Origin: Dipteronia dyeriana | Taxonomy: Eukaryota; Streptophyta; Magnoliopsida; Sapindales; Sapindaceae | Direction of reading: 5' to 3' | DNA: 64,000 nucleotides | NCBI GenBank assembly: GCA_032871835.1 | Contig: CM065295.1 | Location: 44,743,860-44,807,859 of the forward strand | Part shown: one piece after another, positions 34,991-46,411 of the stretch | How the letters are laid out: each line of letters begins with the position of its first letter | Numbering within the stretch: position 1 is the stretch's first letter | Program-made: the position numbers and the translations under genes | Notes under the pieces: generated by a model | Told to the model about the DNA's origin: nothing | What the model saw: the letters and a program-made list of their open reading frames with translations, nothing else | Database searches by the model: none

Positions 34991-36902
34991 TCGGTTTGAT
35001 GAACCATGTCCACCCCTATTCTTTGGTGCAAGCCCGAGATGGCGCGTGGCCATCTCGGCTGTAACACCTTACGGCCCCGAGATGCCCACACCCCATCTAG
35101 GGGAAGCAATACTAAAGAAGGGCATTTTCATCTTTTAAGCTTCTTTCATTCCCTCTCCTTTATATTCTCTTTCCCTCTCACATTTCATTCTAAGAAGAAA
35201 TTCAAACTTATGTGCAGAAATTTTCTCTCTACATTTTCTCACCTTCCAAACACCATAGCTTCTTCATTTGAACACCGATTTGAGTTATTAAAAGTTGAGA
35301 GTGTTTGTCTATTCATCCTCCATCTTTTCTCTGAAGGCTTGAGTGAGTTTTATTGTTGTTTTTAGAGTCTAAACACACAAAAACGGGACTGCACGTAAAT
35401 CATTTAAGGTATTGATTTTTTCTCAAAGATATCCTTTAAAACTTAGTCAATTGCCGTGGGTTTTCTTCTTTAACTTATATATGTGTATTGTAAGTGTTTT
35501 TATTTGAGTTTTGAACTCTTTTAAAGCTAGGTTGAATTTCAATTGAAATCTTACATGCTGAGTTAGGTTTTGATTTTGCCTATGTTTTCACATGTTTGGG
35601 ATTGTACTGTGCTAGCTTTGATTCTAGGACTATTTGATGATCTTTGATTGATTTATTTTGTGACAAATAGTTCCTCAAATGTATTAGGCTCTCTTGGCTG
35701 AATTCTCACATTAATACATGTGCTCATGTTCTTTTAAGCTATTCATGTGTTTTGTTGAATCTGTGATTAGGAATATACTCTAGAACTTTAGCTTAATCTA
35801 AATGACTCTGTCATATGATTTTAGCATGTTTTGGTTAGTGTGATTTAAACTTGTTTTTGTGATTAATTGAACATATCTTGTGATTCAAGTTTAGATCTAT
35901 GCATGTATCTAGGTTGTGATTAATGTTAAACATATCTTACATGATCTAGATGATTTAAACATGCATGATTGACTAGACTACATTTGATTTGTGCATTCAT
36001 GCTCATATCTAGTATTTTCCATAGGATGTGTTGATCATAGCATTCTATGTTGCGTGCTTATTTGTGTTTTGCATTCATGATCACCTAGATGCCTTGTGAG
36101 AAGGAATTCTTGACAATAGGTGTGAGACCTATGTTGTTGAGCAAGTAAGTCTTGGCAAGAGGTGTGAGATCTTGGATTGTCAAGCAAGGAAATCTTGGCT
36201 AGAGTCGGGAGGACTCGGATAGTCGAGCAAGAAGTCTTGCCTAGGGTAGTGAGGATCCGGATAGGTGAGCAAGGAAGTCTTGACTAGAGTCAGGAGGACT
36301 CGGATAGTTGAGCAATAAGTCTTGCCTTGGGTCGTGAGGATCCGGTAAGGTGAGCGAGGAAGTCTTGACAAGAGGTGTGTGGCCTCAGATTGTTGAACAT
36401 GAGCGCGACATCTTCATGAGGAGGATAGGAGGGTAGTTTCTAGGTGAAGGGGTCACTTAAGAGATTGTACTTGTCTTATCTAGTGTGGATTTTGTTTGCC
36501 GGTGGTTGCTAACCCGTGGATGTTTCCTCTTCAGAGGTTTACCACGTTATATCTTGTGTCAACTTCTCTCTATCCCTATCTCTCTAGTATTTGTATTTGT
36601 TATTTGAATACTATAGATAGAACTCTTTATGTAAGTTGACTTCCTTTCTATAATATAGATTATGTATGTGTTACAATTACTTGTTTGTATCACACTTTAC
36701 TTGTTTTATATATTGATTAAGTGTCTTTAATTAATATATATTTTGTGATACAAGCAATCTAGAGGGAAAAACTTTTTTTTGTTTCTAAGGGAGTCGAAAA
36801 AGGTGTCTAACCTATTCACCCCCCCCCCCCCTCCTCTCCCCTCCCCTCCCCTCCCCTCGTTGTTAGCTTTGAGCCTTTAACCGTGTTTGTATTTTAAAGA
36901 GG

Positions 36903-37620
36903 TAAGTTGAGTTTGTTTTTTTCTCATTTTTGTTGTTGATAACTTGCATTGAATGTTAGACTTGTGTTTTGTTGATTCAAATTGTAGTTTAGGTTTGAAA
37001 TAGAGATCTTAGAATTGTTGTGGTTTAGGTTAGGGTTTGAAATGTGTTTGAATATCTGTTGAGGAAGATGAAATTCTAGGTTGCTGAGACTTTTGAAGGA
37101 GATCCGAGTTTTTTCTTCGCTGAGTCGAGTTGTTTTGATAGATTTTCGAGTTTTTTTTTTTGTGAAAATAAGGTTTTGGTAATTCGAGCTTATTTTAAAA
37201 GGGTTTAGGGATCGAGCTTTTTTTTAAAGGGTCAATCTTTTTTTCGTTGGATCGAGCTTTTCTTTTAAGGATCGAGCTTTTTTTATTTGGATCCAGCTTT
37301 TTTTCATTGGATGGAGATTTTTTTCACTGGCTCGAGATTATTTTTCAAATTATCAATCCTATTTTTGTGAACCCGACCTTTTTTTAAACATAATCGAGCT
37401 TTTTTTTTTCTACTTTCGGGTTGGGTAAGGTTCGAGATTATTTGTCAAATGTTCGAGCTTTTTTATCAATGGCCCAAGCTTTTTTATCAAAGGCCTGAGC
37501 TTTTTTTTCAAAGGCACGAGATTTTTTGCAAAAGCCCTAGCTTTTTTTTGCAATTGGCCGAGTCTTTTAATTTTGGTTCCAAGCTTTTTTCAGTTTAATG
37601 ATGTATTATTTCTGTGACAT
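36903..37620 (+). promoter_or_regulatory. MULE left subterminal region with GAGCTTTTTT array
   Basis: From about 37080 to 37600 a degenerate unit, GGATCGAGCTTTTTTT and variants, recurs roughly every 20-30 bases, about twenty times, in one orientation. It ends where the ULP1-like gene begins. A similar array lies in front of the transposase gene at 44345-45110. Sequence before 37080 is AT/GT-rich with no coding. Confidence 0.7.
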
Positions 37621-40600
37621 TGCAGCTGAGAAATAGGTTGATGGATTTGCTTAAAACACCATAAAGAGACTGGTACGAGGGAAAATTGACTTGACACGAC
37701 CATTTTGACACCCTTGGCCATATAGACGACGGGCTGAACCCGGTCCCTGCAGAATATGCTGATGAAGACCGGCATCGGTTCATGGTGTCGTGTTTCGGGT
37801 ATTTCCTAACGATGCATCAGGCGATGAAGTTTTCGGGTGGTGTTATCCATCGTTTGCTTTTGATGGAGCTACATCATAAAGGCTGAACAGATAAGATGTA
37901 GTTCCTGTTAGGGAACGAGTCGATGAGGTTTTCGAAGGTGGAATTTTACCTGATCACCGGATTATAGTTTGGAGTTATACCGGACACGAGCGTGTTTGTA
38001 GAAGTTGAGAATGGCATACATCAGCGGTACTTTCCTAGAGCTGATGAGGTTTCATTCGAGGAGATGAGAGTTGTTCTAACCCTTAGAGAGTTTCAGGGGG
38101 CGTACGATGTTGTGAAGCTCTGTCTCATATATATGTTAAACTGGATACTGACAGAGGTGGACAAGAGATTCAAGATTCCAGCTTGGCAGTTTCGACTGGT
38201 GGAAGACCTCGATGAGTTTGATGTGTTCCCGTAGGGTGCCCACGTGTACAGGCATTCCATTTACTCATTCAAGCATGCGTTTAATGGGCGACGAGATAAG
38301 TTCGAGAGATGCCAGCAAGAAAAGGGCACTCACATACATACGATGAAGACCTACAACATTTACGGTCTATCTCAAGCTCTATTAGTAAGAACTTTGAATT
38401 ACAACATGTACTTTATTGTTAGTGTCTTAAATGTTCTGGATTTTTATCGTACTTATCTTTTATACAGATATTTGCTCTCGAGGTGATCCCTGATTCGGGC
38501 CTCCAGTTCGGCATCTGGAGGGTTACGGATACGTCTCTCAGTATTTTGAACTGGGAGTTGAGCATACAACTGAGAGGGAAGAAGCTGGCCAAGATTTTCA
38601 AAGCCAGGGTATGTATTTTATTTGTTAATGTTTATATTAGTTAATAATTATACATTTACATTGTTCTAACTAAGATTTCAGATGTTTGCGAGGACGAAAC
38701 TGGTGCCCACATCAGTTGAGACAGAGGCACTGTACTATACGAGGCTAAACGATGGGGGAGCCTGTAGGTAGAGGAGGACAGGCCTTAGATTCTGCCTCCG
38801 GTCTCTGATCAGACTACCTTTGGCTGGAACAGTGGGACAGAGGTAGGGGTTTCAGGGACAGGGACAGGGCCAGTGACAGTGAGGGATTTGAGCCCAAGGC
38901 TGGGGGTTTCAGGACCAGTGACAGTAAGGGATATCAGGCAGACCCTCAGCGAAATAGGCATAGACGGGTTCGGTTTACCACCCTCGTACCTGCTACATAT
39001 ACAGAGGATTCCTATGGGGGTATTGACATGATGAAGAGGTAAGTTGAAATGAATGTTTTGTTTTTTATTAACGCGACATGTTGATAGTTTTGTACTATCA
39101 ATGTAGACTTGATTTCAGGCCCCATGGGAAGATCTATTGAACGATGTGCGTGAAGCCCTCCGGAAGAGTGAGAAGGATCTACATCATCAGCACCGGGAGT
39201 TACTGGATATGATCTGAAAGAGTGACGAGGATCGACGGCAGTAGTATCGAGTGCTACTGGATATGATCTAGGTGCCTCAGGGGTCGACGACACGTGCACA
39301 CAGGGATGGTCCACCACCTCTTAATCCAGACTTTAGTCCTGGAGATAGGACACGTGGGTATACCGGAGGGATAGATAGGATAGGTGGACGTAACGAACAC
39401 CTGCCTACCGGGGGCAAGCCTGAAGAGTCAGGCTTAGTCATGTACTGGAAATACTAGACCTGCTACACATACAACAGTCCGGTCAGACATCGCAGCAGTC
39501 TTGTTTGGGTCGACCATGGACCAGCTTCACCCACCACCTAACACAGCGACCGAGCTCAAGAGCTCCCCTCCTTACTCCACACATCGATCCAGCTGCAACG
39601 GTCCCTCTACCACCCAGCACATCGATACAGCCGTAGCGGTCCCCTCCACCACCAATCACGTCGATCCAACCACTGCGGTCCCCTTCACCACCCAGCAAAC
39701 GACCAAGCTCCAAAGCTCCCCCCACCTCCACCACCGAGCACATCGATCTAGCTGCAATTGTCCCCTCTAGCACATATATCGATTGATCGAACCAATATAC
39801 GACCATCGAGCTCCTCGTCGCAACACACATCGGAGGTTGGAGTCTCGTCTAAGAAGCATGTACTGAAGTGCGGATGGCAGTTGTTAAGCCCTTACACAGA
39901 TGCATGCCAGTCAAAGAGGTTGAGGACACGACCCTAGTCTGTGGAACCTATATTTGACCCCCACAAACTGGTGGACACCTACCAGTTAGCAGCATATAAA
40001 GCCTTCAAGAAAAACATCAATGGGGAACTGTGAGTACAACTTCATTTATGAATTTGGCAGTGTTTTTATATTTAATCAACTTTTTATAAAGCTAATCCAA
40101 CAATTTAAGAGACGTGATGTGAACATGCTGGCACCAGTCGACGCCAAAATGGTTCTAGCGGATGTAGTCCAACTTCATGGACTTGGAGGAAACGGTACGT
40201 ACTTACGTGATTTTCAAACTAACGTTTGTTTAAGTAATGTTGTATTGCTAACAATTCATTACTTTTATATATTGTCAGCATATGGACTCGTACCTCCATA
40301 TTCTTCGGAAGCGTCAGCAAGGATTCCCCACTATGTACAACCCAAGGATCAACGTACTGGATACGCTATTCTATGTAAGTATTTATACCTTATTGGTATC
40401 GCATATGGTTTTTGATTTTTTATTGTTGATAACTTCCTGTCAATGATTGTATGTACAGCCACTTATGATGTTACAATGGGAGAGAATGATACGTCGTAAT
40501 GCTCACGGGGCTGTAACACGGTGTGGTGGAATGTCTTGCAGTCCCAATGGTTGGATGAGGACCTTTAGTCGGTCCGTGGAGCTACCACGAGTGGAAACTG

Positions 40601-41190
40601 TCCATGGCATGAGATTGACTTGGTGAGTGTTACACGGTGTAAATGATTTAAATTAAAAATTGTTCGTATATCCTAACACTTTCTGAATACTATTATAGGT
40701 CTTGATACCGTGCAACGTTGGGTGCCAACACTGGCTCTTGGTGACCGTCGACCTTATTCTCGGGAAGCTAGAGATACTGGACCCTGGAGACAGGATGTCC
40801 CCATGTATATCAGGAAGCAGCATGTCTGCCCATTGTTGTGGTTTTTACAGTCAACGCTGAATGATGCGAGGTTCCACACTGTGCCATGAGGTGGCCGTCG
40901 GTCGTTCCCCAGGTAAAATAAGCCATTCACGGTCAGCGTAGTCTTCACTTCAACGATCCCCCAACAAAAACAATCGTACAAAAATCTATTTCATTAACTT
41001 GCTTAGAGATTGTTTTATTAAAAACGAATTGTAACACGTGTTAATGTGTCCAATTGCAGGGGTCACTGTGGTCCCCATACATTGAGATTGATCGAGTACT
41101 TACTGGCGGATCGATGGGCTTTCGATTGGTTGTAGGATGACATGGGGATCATTATGGAGAAAATGGTTGTGGAGATATTTTTATAACTCC
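37620..41190 (+). pseudogene. DUF1985/ULP1-like (C48) cysteine protease gene of the MULE
   Basis: This is an intron-containing, decayed gene. The N-terminal DUF1985-like part (RFMVSCFGYFLTMHQAMKFS, then FSKVEFYLITG, WQFRLVEDLDEFDVFP, then HVYRHSIYSFKHAF) runs over 37690-38310. An exon follows at about 38467-38610 (ALEVIPDSGLQFGIWRVTD). A Pro/Thr-rich repetitive linker lies at 39500-39780. The C48 protease part has HMDSYLHILRKRQQ (about 40280), the catalytic His in CQHWLLVTVDL and an Asp in EILDP (40700-40790). The catalytic Cys is in GHCGPHTLRLIEYLLADR (41060-41115) after an intron ending in TTGCAG. The His-Asp-Cys triad is visible, but several stops interrupt the exons, for example before TDKM and after DVFP. 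The ULP1 family cleaves SUMO from proteins; why MULEs carry it is not known. Confidence 0.82.
39500..39790 (+). repeat. Pro/Thr-rich degenerate repeats in the ULP1-like gene
   Basis: Diverged units around CACCACCCAGCACATCGAT and GCTGCAACGGTCCCCTC recur about every 48 bases. They encode a low-complexity linker between DUF1985 and protease parts. The opposite strand is open by chance. Confidence 0.55.
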
Positions 41191-41422
41191 AAGCCCGCCT
41201 AGAGATTTGTTGTATATTTATTGTTGTATTTTTTTAATCTTTTGTATAAATTTTTATGTACAAAGACATTATATTTCAATTATATTATTTTAATTTTTTT
41301 AATGTTTTTGTTTGAAGTGTATGCCATCAAAAGTACGACACACATTGCAAACCTTTAACAATATTATAATTGAAAATAAAAACTCCTTTTTTATTACAAA
41401 ATAAATTAACGAACAAGTCATA

Positions 41423-41525
41423 CAATTCCAAAATATTACAATGTAATACAATTCCAAAATATTACAATGTAATACAATTCCAAAATATTACAATGTAATA
41501 CAATTCCAAATATTTACAATGTCAT
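41423..41525. repeat. Four 26-base tandem repeats between the convergent MULE genes
   Basis: ACAATTCCAAAATATTACAA plus TGTAAT is repeated four times, the last copy diverged. They sit after the ULP1-like gene and just before the transposase stop region, so the array may lie in both 3' ends. Confidence 0.85.
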
Positions 41526-41543
41526 CAATGGAAACGTCATCAT

Positions 41544-44280
41544 TCATTCCTTATTAGATTCCATGTTGAGGCACGTCTGTTTGTTGTGCCCAATTGAATG
41601 ACAGATGCTGCACTTGCGGTGGTATTCATCGCGAACACCTCTACTTGGACCTTTATTAATCATAGGTGAGTTAGAATACCTCATTGAATTATGACCCGAT
41701 TGTCCACATCTTCTACACGATTGTGTGGATGTCTTTTCTGAAGACGAGACATGTCGACCCGCCCTCGGGCATCCTGTTTCTCTCCTGGAGATTGGATTCA
41801 AAACCACTCGTTCAGCGATCTCATATGGCACTATCCATGTTGAAGGATGTCCAACCGACATAATAGGAACCGAGTACGCATCAATAAGTGTCTGTCTCTT
41901 GTAGTAGTCCACACACAGGAATGTGAAGTCCAACTTTTGCTCCCTTTAAAAACAATGAAAATGATGAGATTCATGTTTCAGTAATATTAATCGTACACTA
42001 ACACTTCTGATGTTTCTTACGGTAATGAGTGCGTGAGAACATGGAAGTTGGTCCATTTAGAATTTGTTGCATGTGCAGATCATCCGGGCTAAGTCAACAG
42101 TCCACTGTTTTCCATACCACTTCACCGAGAATATGTTCCAGTCAACTGGATTTATGATCATAAACCCGCACTTCTCCATACGTTTTAGGATCACAAGATG
42201 TGTTATGTTGGCCAACTGATGACGCATGGACTGTGCAACTCGATAGCGATCGTGAACCACAATTGTATCGTATTCCTAATGAACTCAGCCAAAGTCAACA
42301 TAGGCATTTATCGTGAAAATTTGAGGCATAGGTTTATGCATTCTGCAACATTTGTTGTCATCACTCTGTACTATCTTTTGGGACAGTGTACACGGGACCA
42401 CTTGTATGAACAGGCAGCATTGACATAATCATATATCATTCTGGTGCAAGTTACGTAACTCTTCCCTGTGCCAGTTATATTTCAACTCAGTGTACGCTCG
42501 GGCAGCTTTTTCCATTATTGTGGTAACATCCTTTCTGTGACATCGCTTCTTATATTTTCAGAAAAGTGCCAGCAACATATAGTATGGGTGGCATAAGGGA
42601 ACACTTTAGAAATCCCTACTTTAATGCTTGCATGTCTATCAAAAATGAAAACCAGATAATTAATATGACCTAGGGCACCCGTCAAGCAATCCAAAAACCA
42701 CTCCTAAGAAAGGTTTTTTTGAGTCGCCATACCCAACAGTAATTGGATACACTTGTTCATTCTCATCTTGTACAGTTGCAACAAACATTGTACCCCCGAA
42801 TCGTCCCTTCAAATGGGTACCATCAACGGTAATAGCTGGATGTATACACATCTAGAATCCTCTAACTGAGGCACCAATCGATATGAAAAAGTAGAGGAAT
42901 TTACAATCTTCATCGGACTGTAAGTCAGAGATTGTACTGAGATTTTTTTGTTCTAAAACGTAACCGAATTATGGCAGCAGTTGGAAGGTTTCCTCATGCG
43001 TTCTATAGGTCAATGACAACGCATAATCGATGACATGGTGTACCTTACTGTACACGATTTAGATTCCATACATTGTTTTCATGTCGGCGATATGTCCTTC
43101 GGACGAATTACTCGACCATCTTGTTGTTGAAGTCTAGGTGCAACCACTTCTCCAATTATGACTGGACAAGCTTGTCGGTGACGACGGTGAATCTCCTCCA
43201 ACGAAAAACTGTGTTCGTTAAAAAAACTTCTTACTTGGAAGTATGTCCCTTCATCTCTCCTCACTACTCTTATCTTCTATGTACAGTTTTCCATTTAACA
43301 AACCAGATGTAATGTTGTCCTATTGGACCTTTTCACCTTCCACTCGAAGTTCTGTCGCATTGCAAAATGGTCAACTAGTCTCTTCAAATCCTTTTTTCGT
43401 AGGAAAAAATTAACCTTTATATATCATGCTTGTAGGTTCATCTGCAACCAAGTTCCTGCTTCCACACATACTAAACGAGTATGATTCTGCACCTGGAATA
43501 ACCCACGTAATGGCATTATCAGAATTATCTAGAGTTACATTAGCCCGGACCTCGGAGGTCTCAGTTATATCTGATGCACTGGAACTAAATCTGTGTACAA
43601 GTCTTGCATGTCTTTTCATTTGGACAGGTTCTTTATCTTCCTCATTGTTCCTTAAATTATCAACTGGATGATAATTTATCTCATTATCCACCTCATGAAT
43701 TGGCCCAACATTCGGTTATGTATTCTGCTCATTGTTTAAGTCATTGTAGATCTCATTGTAATGGTGGTTGTACTGCCTACCATTCATCTCAATTTGACAA
43801 CCAAAGACATCGTCAAATTGAGGTCCCACTATATCAGTATGATCGGCTACTTCCGGTGGGACACATCACATGTTGTCTCGACCTTCGATCCCATTTCTTT
43901 CTGTCAATAAATGGTTGCTTCCGCTTAACAATCGAAATTATTGGGTGTTTTCACGAGGAGGGATATTTTCCCCGATCACATCACATGCTGCCCTCTCAAT
44001 TAGACTAACACATACTTGAGGGATCACCCTATCTTCCCCTATCATAAACTGAACATCATCGTCATTTATTATAAATGTACGACATGTAGTCCCAGGAAGG
44101 ATTGATATAGACTGTAGATCAGCACTGTATTTGTTCTCATCATACTTCACAACAGTTTACAAGATCGATATCAGTTCGTCATAAGTCATATTCTTCAACA
44201 CATACAATCCTTGATTATCGAAACCTTAAAACCTCTGAATTCCGTCGGGTAATTGCTCTAATCAACCATTGTAAGATATG
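41544..44280 (-). pseudogene. MURA-type transposase of the MULE
   Basis: The N-terminal part lies at about 43938-44190 (MTYDELISIL, then ILPGTTCRTFIINDDD). An acidic linker follows at 43410-43691, then the MuDR DNA-binding region at 43079-43264 (YFQVRSFFNEHSFSLEEIHRRH). The MULE DDE core has its first Asp in ITVDGTHLKGRFGG (about 42830), second Asp in IFDRHASIKVG (about 42630) and Glu in TTNVAECINLCLKF (about 42320). The SWIM finger WTVDLARMICTCNKF continues to PCSHALIT (about 42020-42110). Two C-terminal zinc knuckles follow (CRRCGQSGHN and CSICHSIGHNKQTC, 41560-41720). Pieces lie in different frames with stops, including one inside SWIM. It would cut and insert the MULE; it is inactive here. 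The start codon was not determined. Confidence 0.85.
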
Positions 44281-44344
44281 CCTATTATGACCCGATACAT
44301 TGTCCAATGAAAATCATCATCACAAACCATTATGAAACAAAACA

Positions 44345-45110
44345 ATTAAATGTAAGCGATCGAGCTTTTTTTATAAGGGATCGAGTTTTTTTTTGTACGG
44401 GATCGAGCTTTTTTTGTAAGGGACCGAGCTTTTTTTACATGATCGAGCATTTTTTGTACATGATCGAGTTTTTTTTATATATGATTGAGCTTTTTTTATA
44501 AAGGGTCGAGCTTTTTTTATACGGGATCAAGCTTTTTTTCTACATGATTGAGTTTTTTAGTAAGGGATCGAGCTTTTTTGGTACATGATCGAGCTTTTTT
44601 TTAATGGCTCTAGCTTTTTTTTACATTATCGAGCTTTTTTGTGAGGGGTCGAGTTTTTTCTTAAGGGTTTGAGCTTTTTTAAAATGCTTTTGAGTTTTTT
44701 TGTCCAAGATTATAAACTTGTTTGTATCAGTTAAAAAAAGCTCGGACCAATGTAAAAAAAAGCTCGGAAAAATTTAAAAAAAACTCGGATCAATTACAAA
44801 AGAGCTCCTAAACATTTCATAAAAATCTTGGTAAGAAATCGGGTTTTTTTTTTGTACGGAATCAAGTTTTTTTGTAAGGGATCGAGATTTTTTTACATTA
44901 TCGAGCTTTTTTGAGAGGGATCGAACTTTTTTCTTAAGGGTTCGAGCTTTTTTAAAATGCTTTCGAATTTTTTTGTCCAAGATTATTAACTTGCTTGCAC
45001 CAAATAAAAAAAAACTCGGACCAATGTAAAAAAAGCTCGGAAAAATTAAAAAAAATGCTCGGACCAATTACAAAAGAGCTCCTAAATATTTCAAAAAAAT
45101 GTTCGGACTA
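44345..45110. promoter_or_regulatory. MULE right subterminal array of GAGCTTTTTT motifs
   Basis: From 44360 to 44700 the unit GGGATCGAGCTTTTTTT recurs about every 20-25 bases. From 44730 it switches to the complement (AAAAAAGCTCGGA). A second block (44840-45100) repeats the same plus-then-complement order with near-identical wording (GTCCAAGATTAT near 44702 and 44976), so the region has been duplicated. It lies upstream of the transposase gene. Confidence 0.75.
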
Positions 45111-45336
45111 ACACATATACAACAACTCGTATCATACATTGTTAAACCACATAGAAACGCATGAAAAACTAAAAATGAAGATCATAAATATTTGTTACCT
45201 TCTTGTGCAATATATGGAGAGAGATGAGTTTTTTGGAGATAAAGATGAGTTGTAGATCGACTTTGAGATGAGTTTTTTGGAGAGAGAGAGAGAGAGAGGA
45301 AGTGTCTTTTAAAGAATAAAGAATCGATTATTTATG

Positions 45337-45376
45337 GGTATTTTCGGTAGTTCATCATAATAGGTATCTTTTAAAC
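45337..45376 (-). repeat. Right terminal inverted repeat of the MULE
   Basis: Complement of this segment matches 21811-21850 at 29 of 40 positions. A GA-microsatellite (45280-45298) lies just inside. Confidence 0.6.
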
Positions 45377-45400
45377 TTAACTTATTAAACTAGTAACATC

Positions 45401-46150
45401 ACTACAACTCACCAAAAAAAAGGTAACATTTCTCACCATTTCCACTTTTAGATTAACTCTTCTAATTGTAGTTTGCATCTTAACTATTAACCTTTCAAAA
45501 CACCAACCATTTATATTTACCTTTACATGCTTTGTTTTAGTTTAGTATCAGTTAATTAGTTTTAGCCATTTGATTTCCCTTTTTTTGTGATCGACACCCG
45601 AATTACCATTGTACTAATTTTATAAACTTTTAAAATACTATTTTGATTTTTTATAAATCCAATACAGTGTGTTAAAAGAGTCCAAAGGAAACAAAGCTTC
45701 TACATATCCTTCGTCATAATCGGTTACTGAGGTTTTATAAATTGTATTTCAATAGTAACATTGTAAGAGACCTTTTAACATGATACAAAAATCCACATCT
45801 ACGCACACTTTGATATATTGCTGCCCAGATTAACTCATTTATCTTCATGAAATCAAGAAATTCATAGAGCCTTGGCCTATCTAAAATTTAAAACAATATA
45901 TCGTTGTAATGAACTAGCTGTCCTAAAACAAACATTAAAGTGGTTCTGTACCATATTAATAACAAAACAGAAGTCATATATTCCACACCACAAATAGTTA
46001 CAATGCCAATCATGCCCATAGAAAAAAGTTTCTACATGGAGATTTGTAAAATTAAAAACAAACAAACCAAAAAAGAAATCAAACTAAGAAAAAAAAAATC
46101 TCAAAGTGGAGCTAGCATTATAATTATGCAAACAGAGAATTACTATATAG
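45401..46150. other. AT-rich intergenic DNA, no feature recognised
   Basis: No coding or transposon motif is seen. It probably contains the 3' flank of the DUF3339 gene. Confidence 0.5.
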
Positions 46151-46359
46151 CTAGCCCGTATAAATGTGAACACCAACAGCCAACATGAGGATGGTGAAGA
46201 TGCCAAAGAAGAGGAGAGTGTGGACAAGAATTGCCTTGCCGTTGGTTGTGAACCTGCCGATTCGATGTTGCGGTGGTTGCCCGGTACCTGGAACATGAGG
46301 CCGGGGGAGAGGAGTATAAATAGCACTAACCCAAGTATAACGGGTGCCCAATCCACCAT
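46151..46359 (-). pseudogene. DUF3339 small membrane protein gene with one frameshift
   Basis: This looks like the one host gene. From ATG at 46359 the frame reads MVDWAPVILGLVLFILLSPG and continues through LMFQVPGNHRNIESAG. This is the first transmembrane half and the PGNHR turn typical of the plant DUF3339 family (about 68-70 residues). The second half, TNGKAILVHTLLFFGIFTIL followed by AVGVHIYTG and TAG at 46151, is in the next frame. The segment is 209 bases, one short of 69 codons plus stop, so a single base is missing near 46255, between the ESAG and FTTNG codons. The family is single-exon, so an intron is unlikely. Function is unknown; members are two-helix membrane proteins. Either a recent pseudogene or a single-base assembly error fits. 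Confidence 0.85.
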
Positions 46360-46411
46360 ATTGTACTTATTTTTTTCAGGATTTATGAATCTGTCATTGG
46401 AGAGCAGTACG

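Larger units (their letters stand above)
30680..35018 (-). mobile_element. hAT-type DNA transposon
   Basis: 4339 bases with a perfect 8-base target duplication TTCTTTGG (30672-30679 and 35019-35026), the hAT signature size. The ends are inverted repeats: TAGGGGTGGTCGCGGTTCGG on the left, and on the right end in complement TAGGGGTGGACATGGTTCA. Both are followed by GGTTCGG repeats. The transposase remnant is on the minus strand at 31499-33482. Confidence 0.95.
22005..36897 (+). mobile_element. Sirevirus-type LTR element without pol, element 3
   Basis: Plus-strand element inside the MULE, flanked by a perfect 5-base duplication AGAGG (22000-22004 and 36898-36902). LTRs of about 2.6 kb start TGTTAGG; the 5' copy ends TTTTCA, while the 3' copy ends TTTTAA, a mutated terminus. 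It has an initiator-Met-type primer site, Gag, a long non-coding stretch, an ORF in env position and a polypurine tract. No protease, integrase or RT is present. The 3' LTR contains a hAT element. It shares its post-pol block and LTR motifs with element 1, in opposite orientation. Confidence 0.92.
29903..36897 (+). repeat. 3' LTR of element 3, interrupted by hAT
   Basis: It matches 22005-24591 from both sides of the hAT insertion. Without the insertion and one duplication it is about 2.65 kb. The C-rich tract near the end has expanded to runs of CCCCT (36821-36857). The terminal CA has become AA. Confidence 0.92.
21757..45400. mobile_element. Decayed Mutator-like element carrying a ULP1-like protease gene
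   Basis: The element is defined by a MURA-type transposase and a DUF1985/ULP1-like gene, convergent, with imperfect terminal inverted repeats. Bases 21811-21850 and the complement of 45337-45376 align without gaps at 29 of 40 positions, starting GTTTAAAAGA and ending AAAATACC. Regular GAGCTTTTTT-type arrays precede both genes. ULP-carrying MULEs are known in plants (Kaonashi-type). The left end abuts the Athila LTR, so the true outer end and target duplication are uncertain. It is interrupted by element 3 at 22005-36897. Confidence 0.75.

Noticed and set aside
39483..39830. 115-codon minus-strand frame over the ULP1-like linker
   Set aside because: Shadow of the Pro/Thr repeat on the other strand.
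37620..41190. First read as a plant mobile domain (aminotransferase-like) gene
   Set aside because: DUF1985 wording and the C48 His/Asp/Cys motifs (CQHWLLVTVDL, EILDP, GHCGP) fit a ULP1-like protease instead.
41400..41530. CRISPR-like regular repeats
   Set aside because: Direct tandem repeats without unique spacers, and the DNA is plant nuclear.
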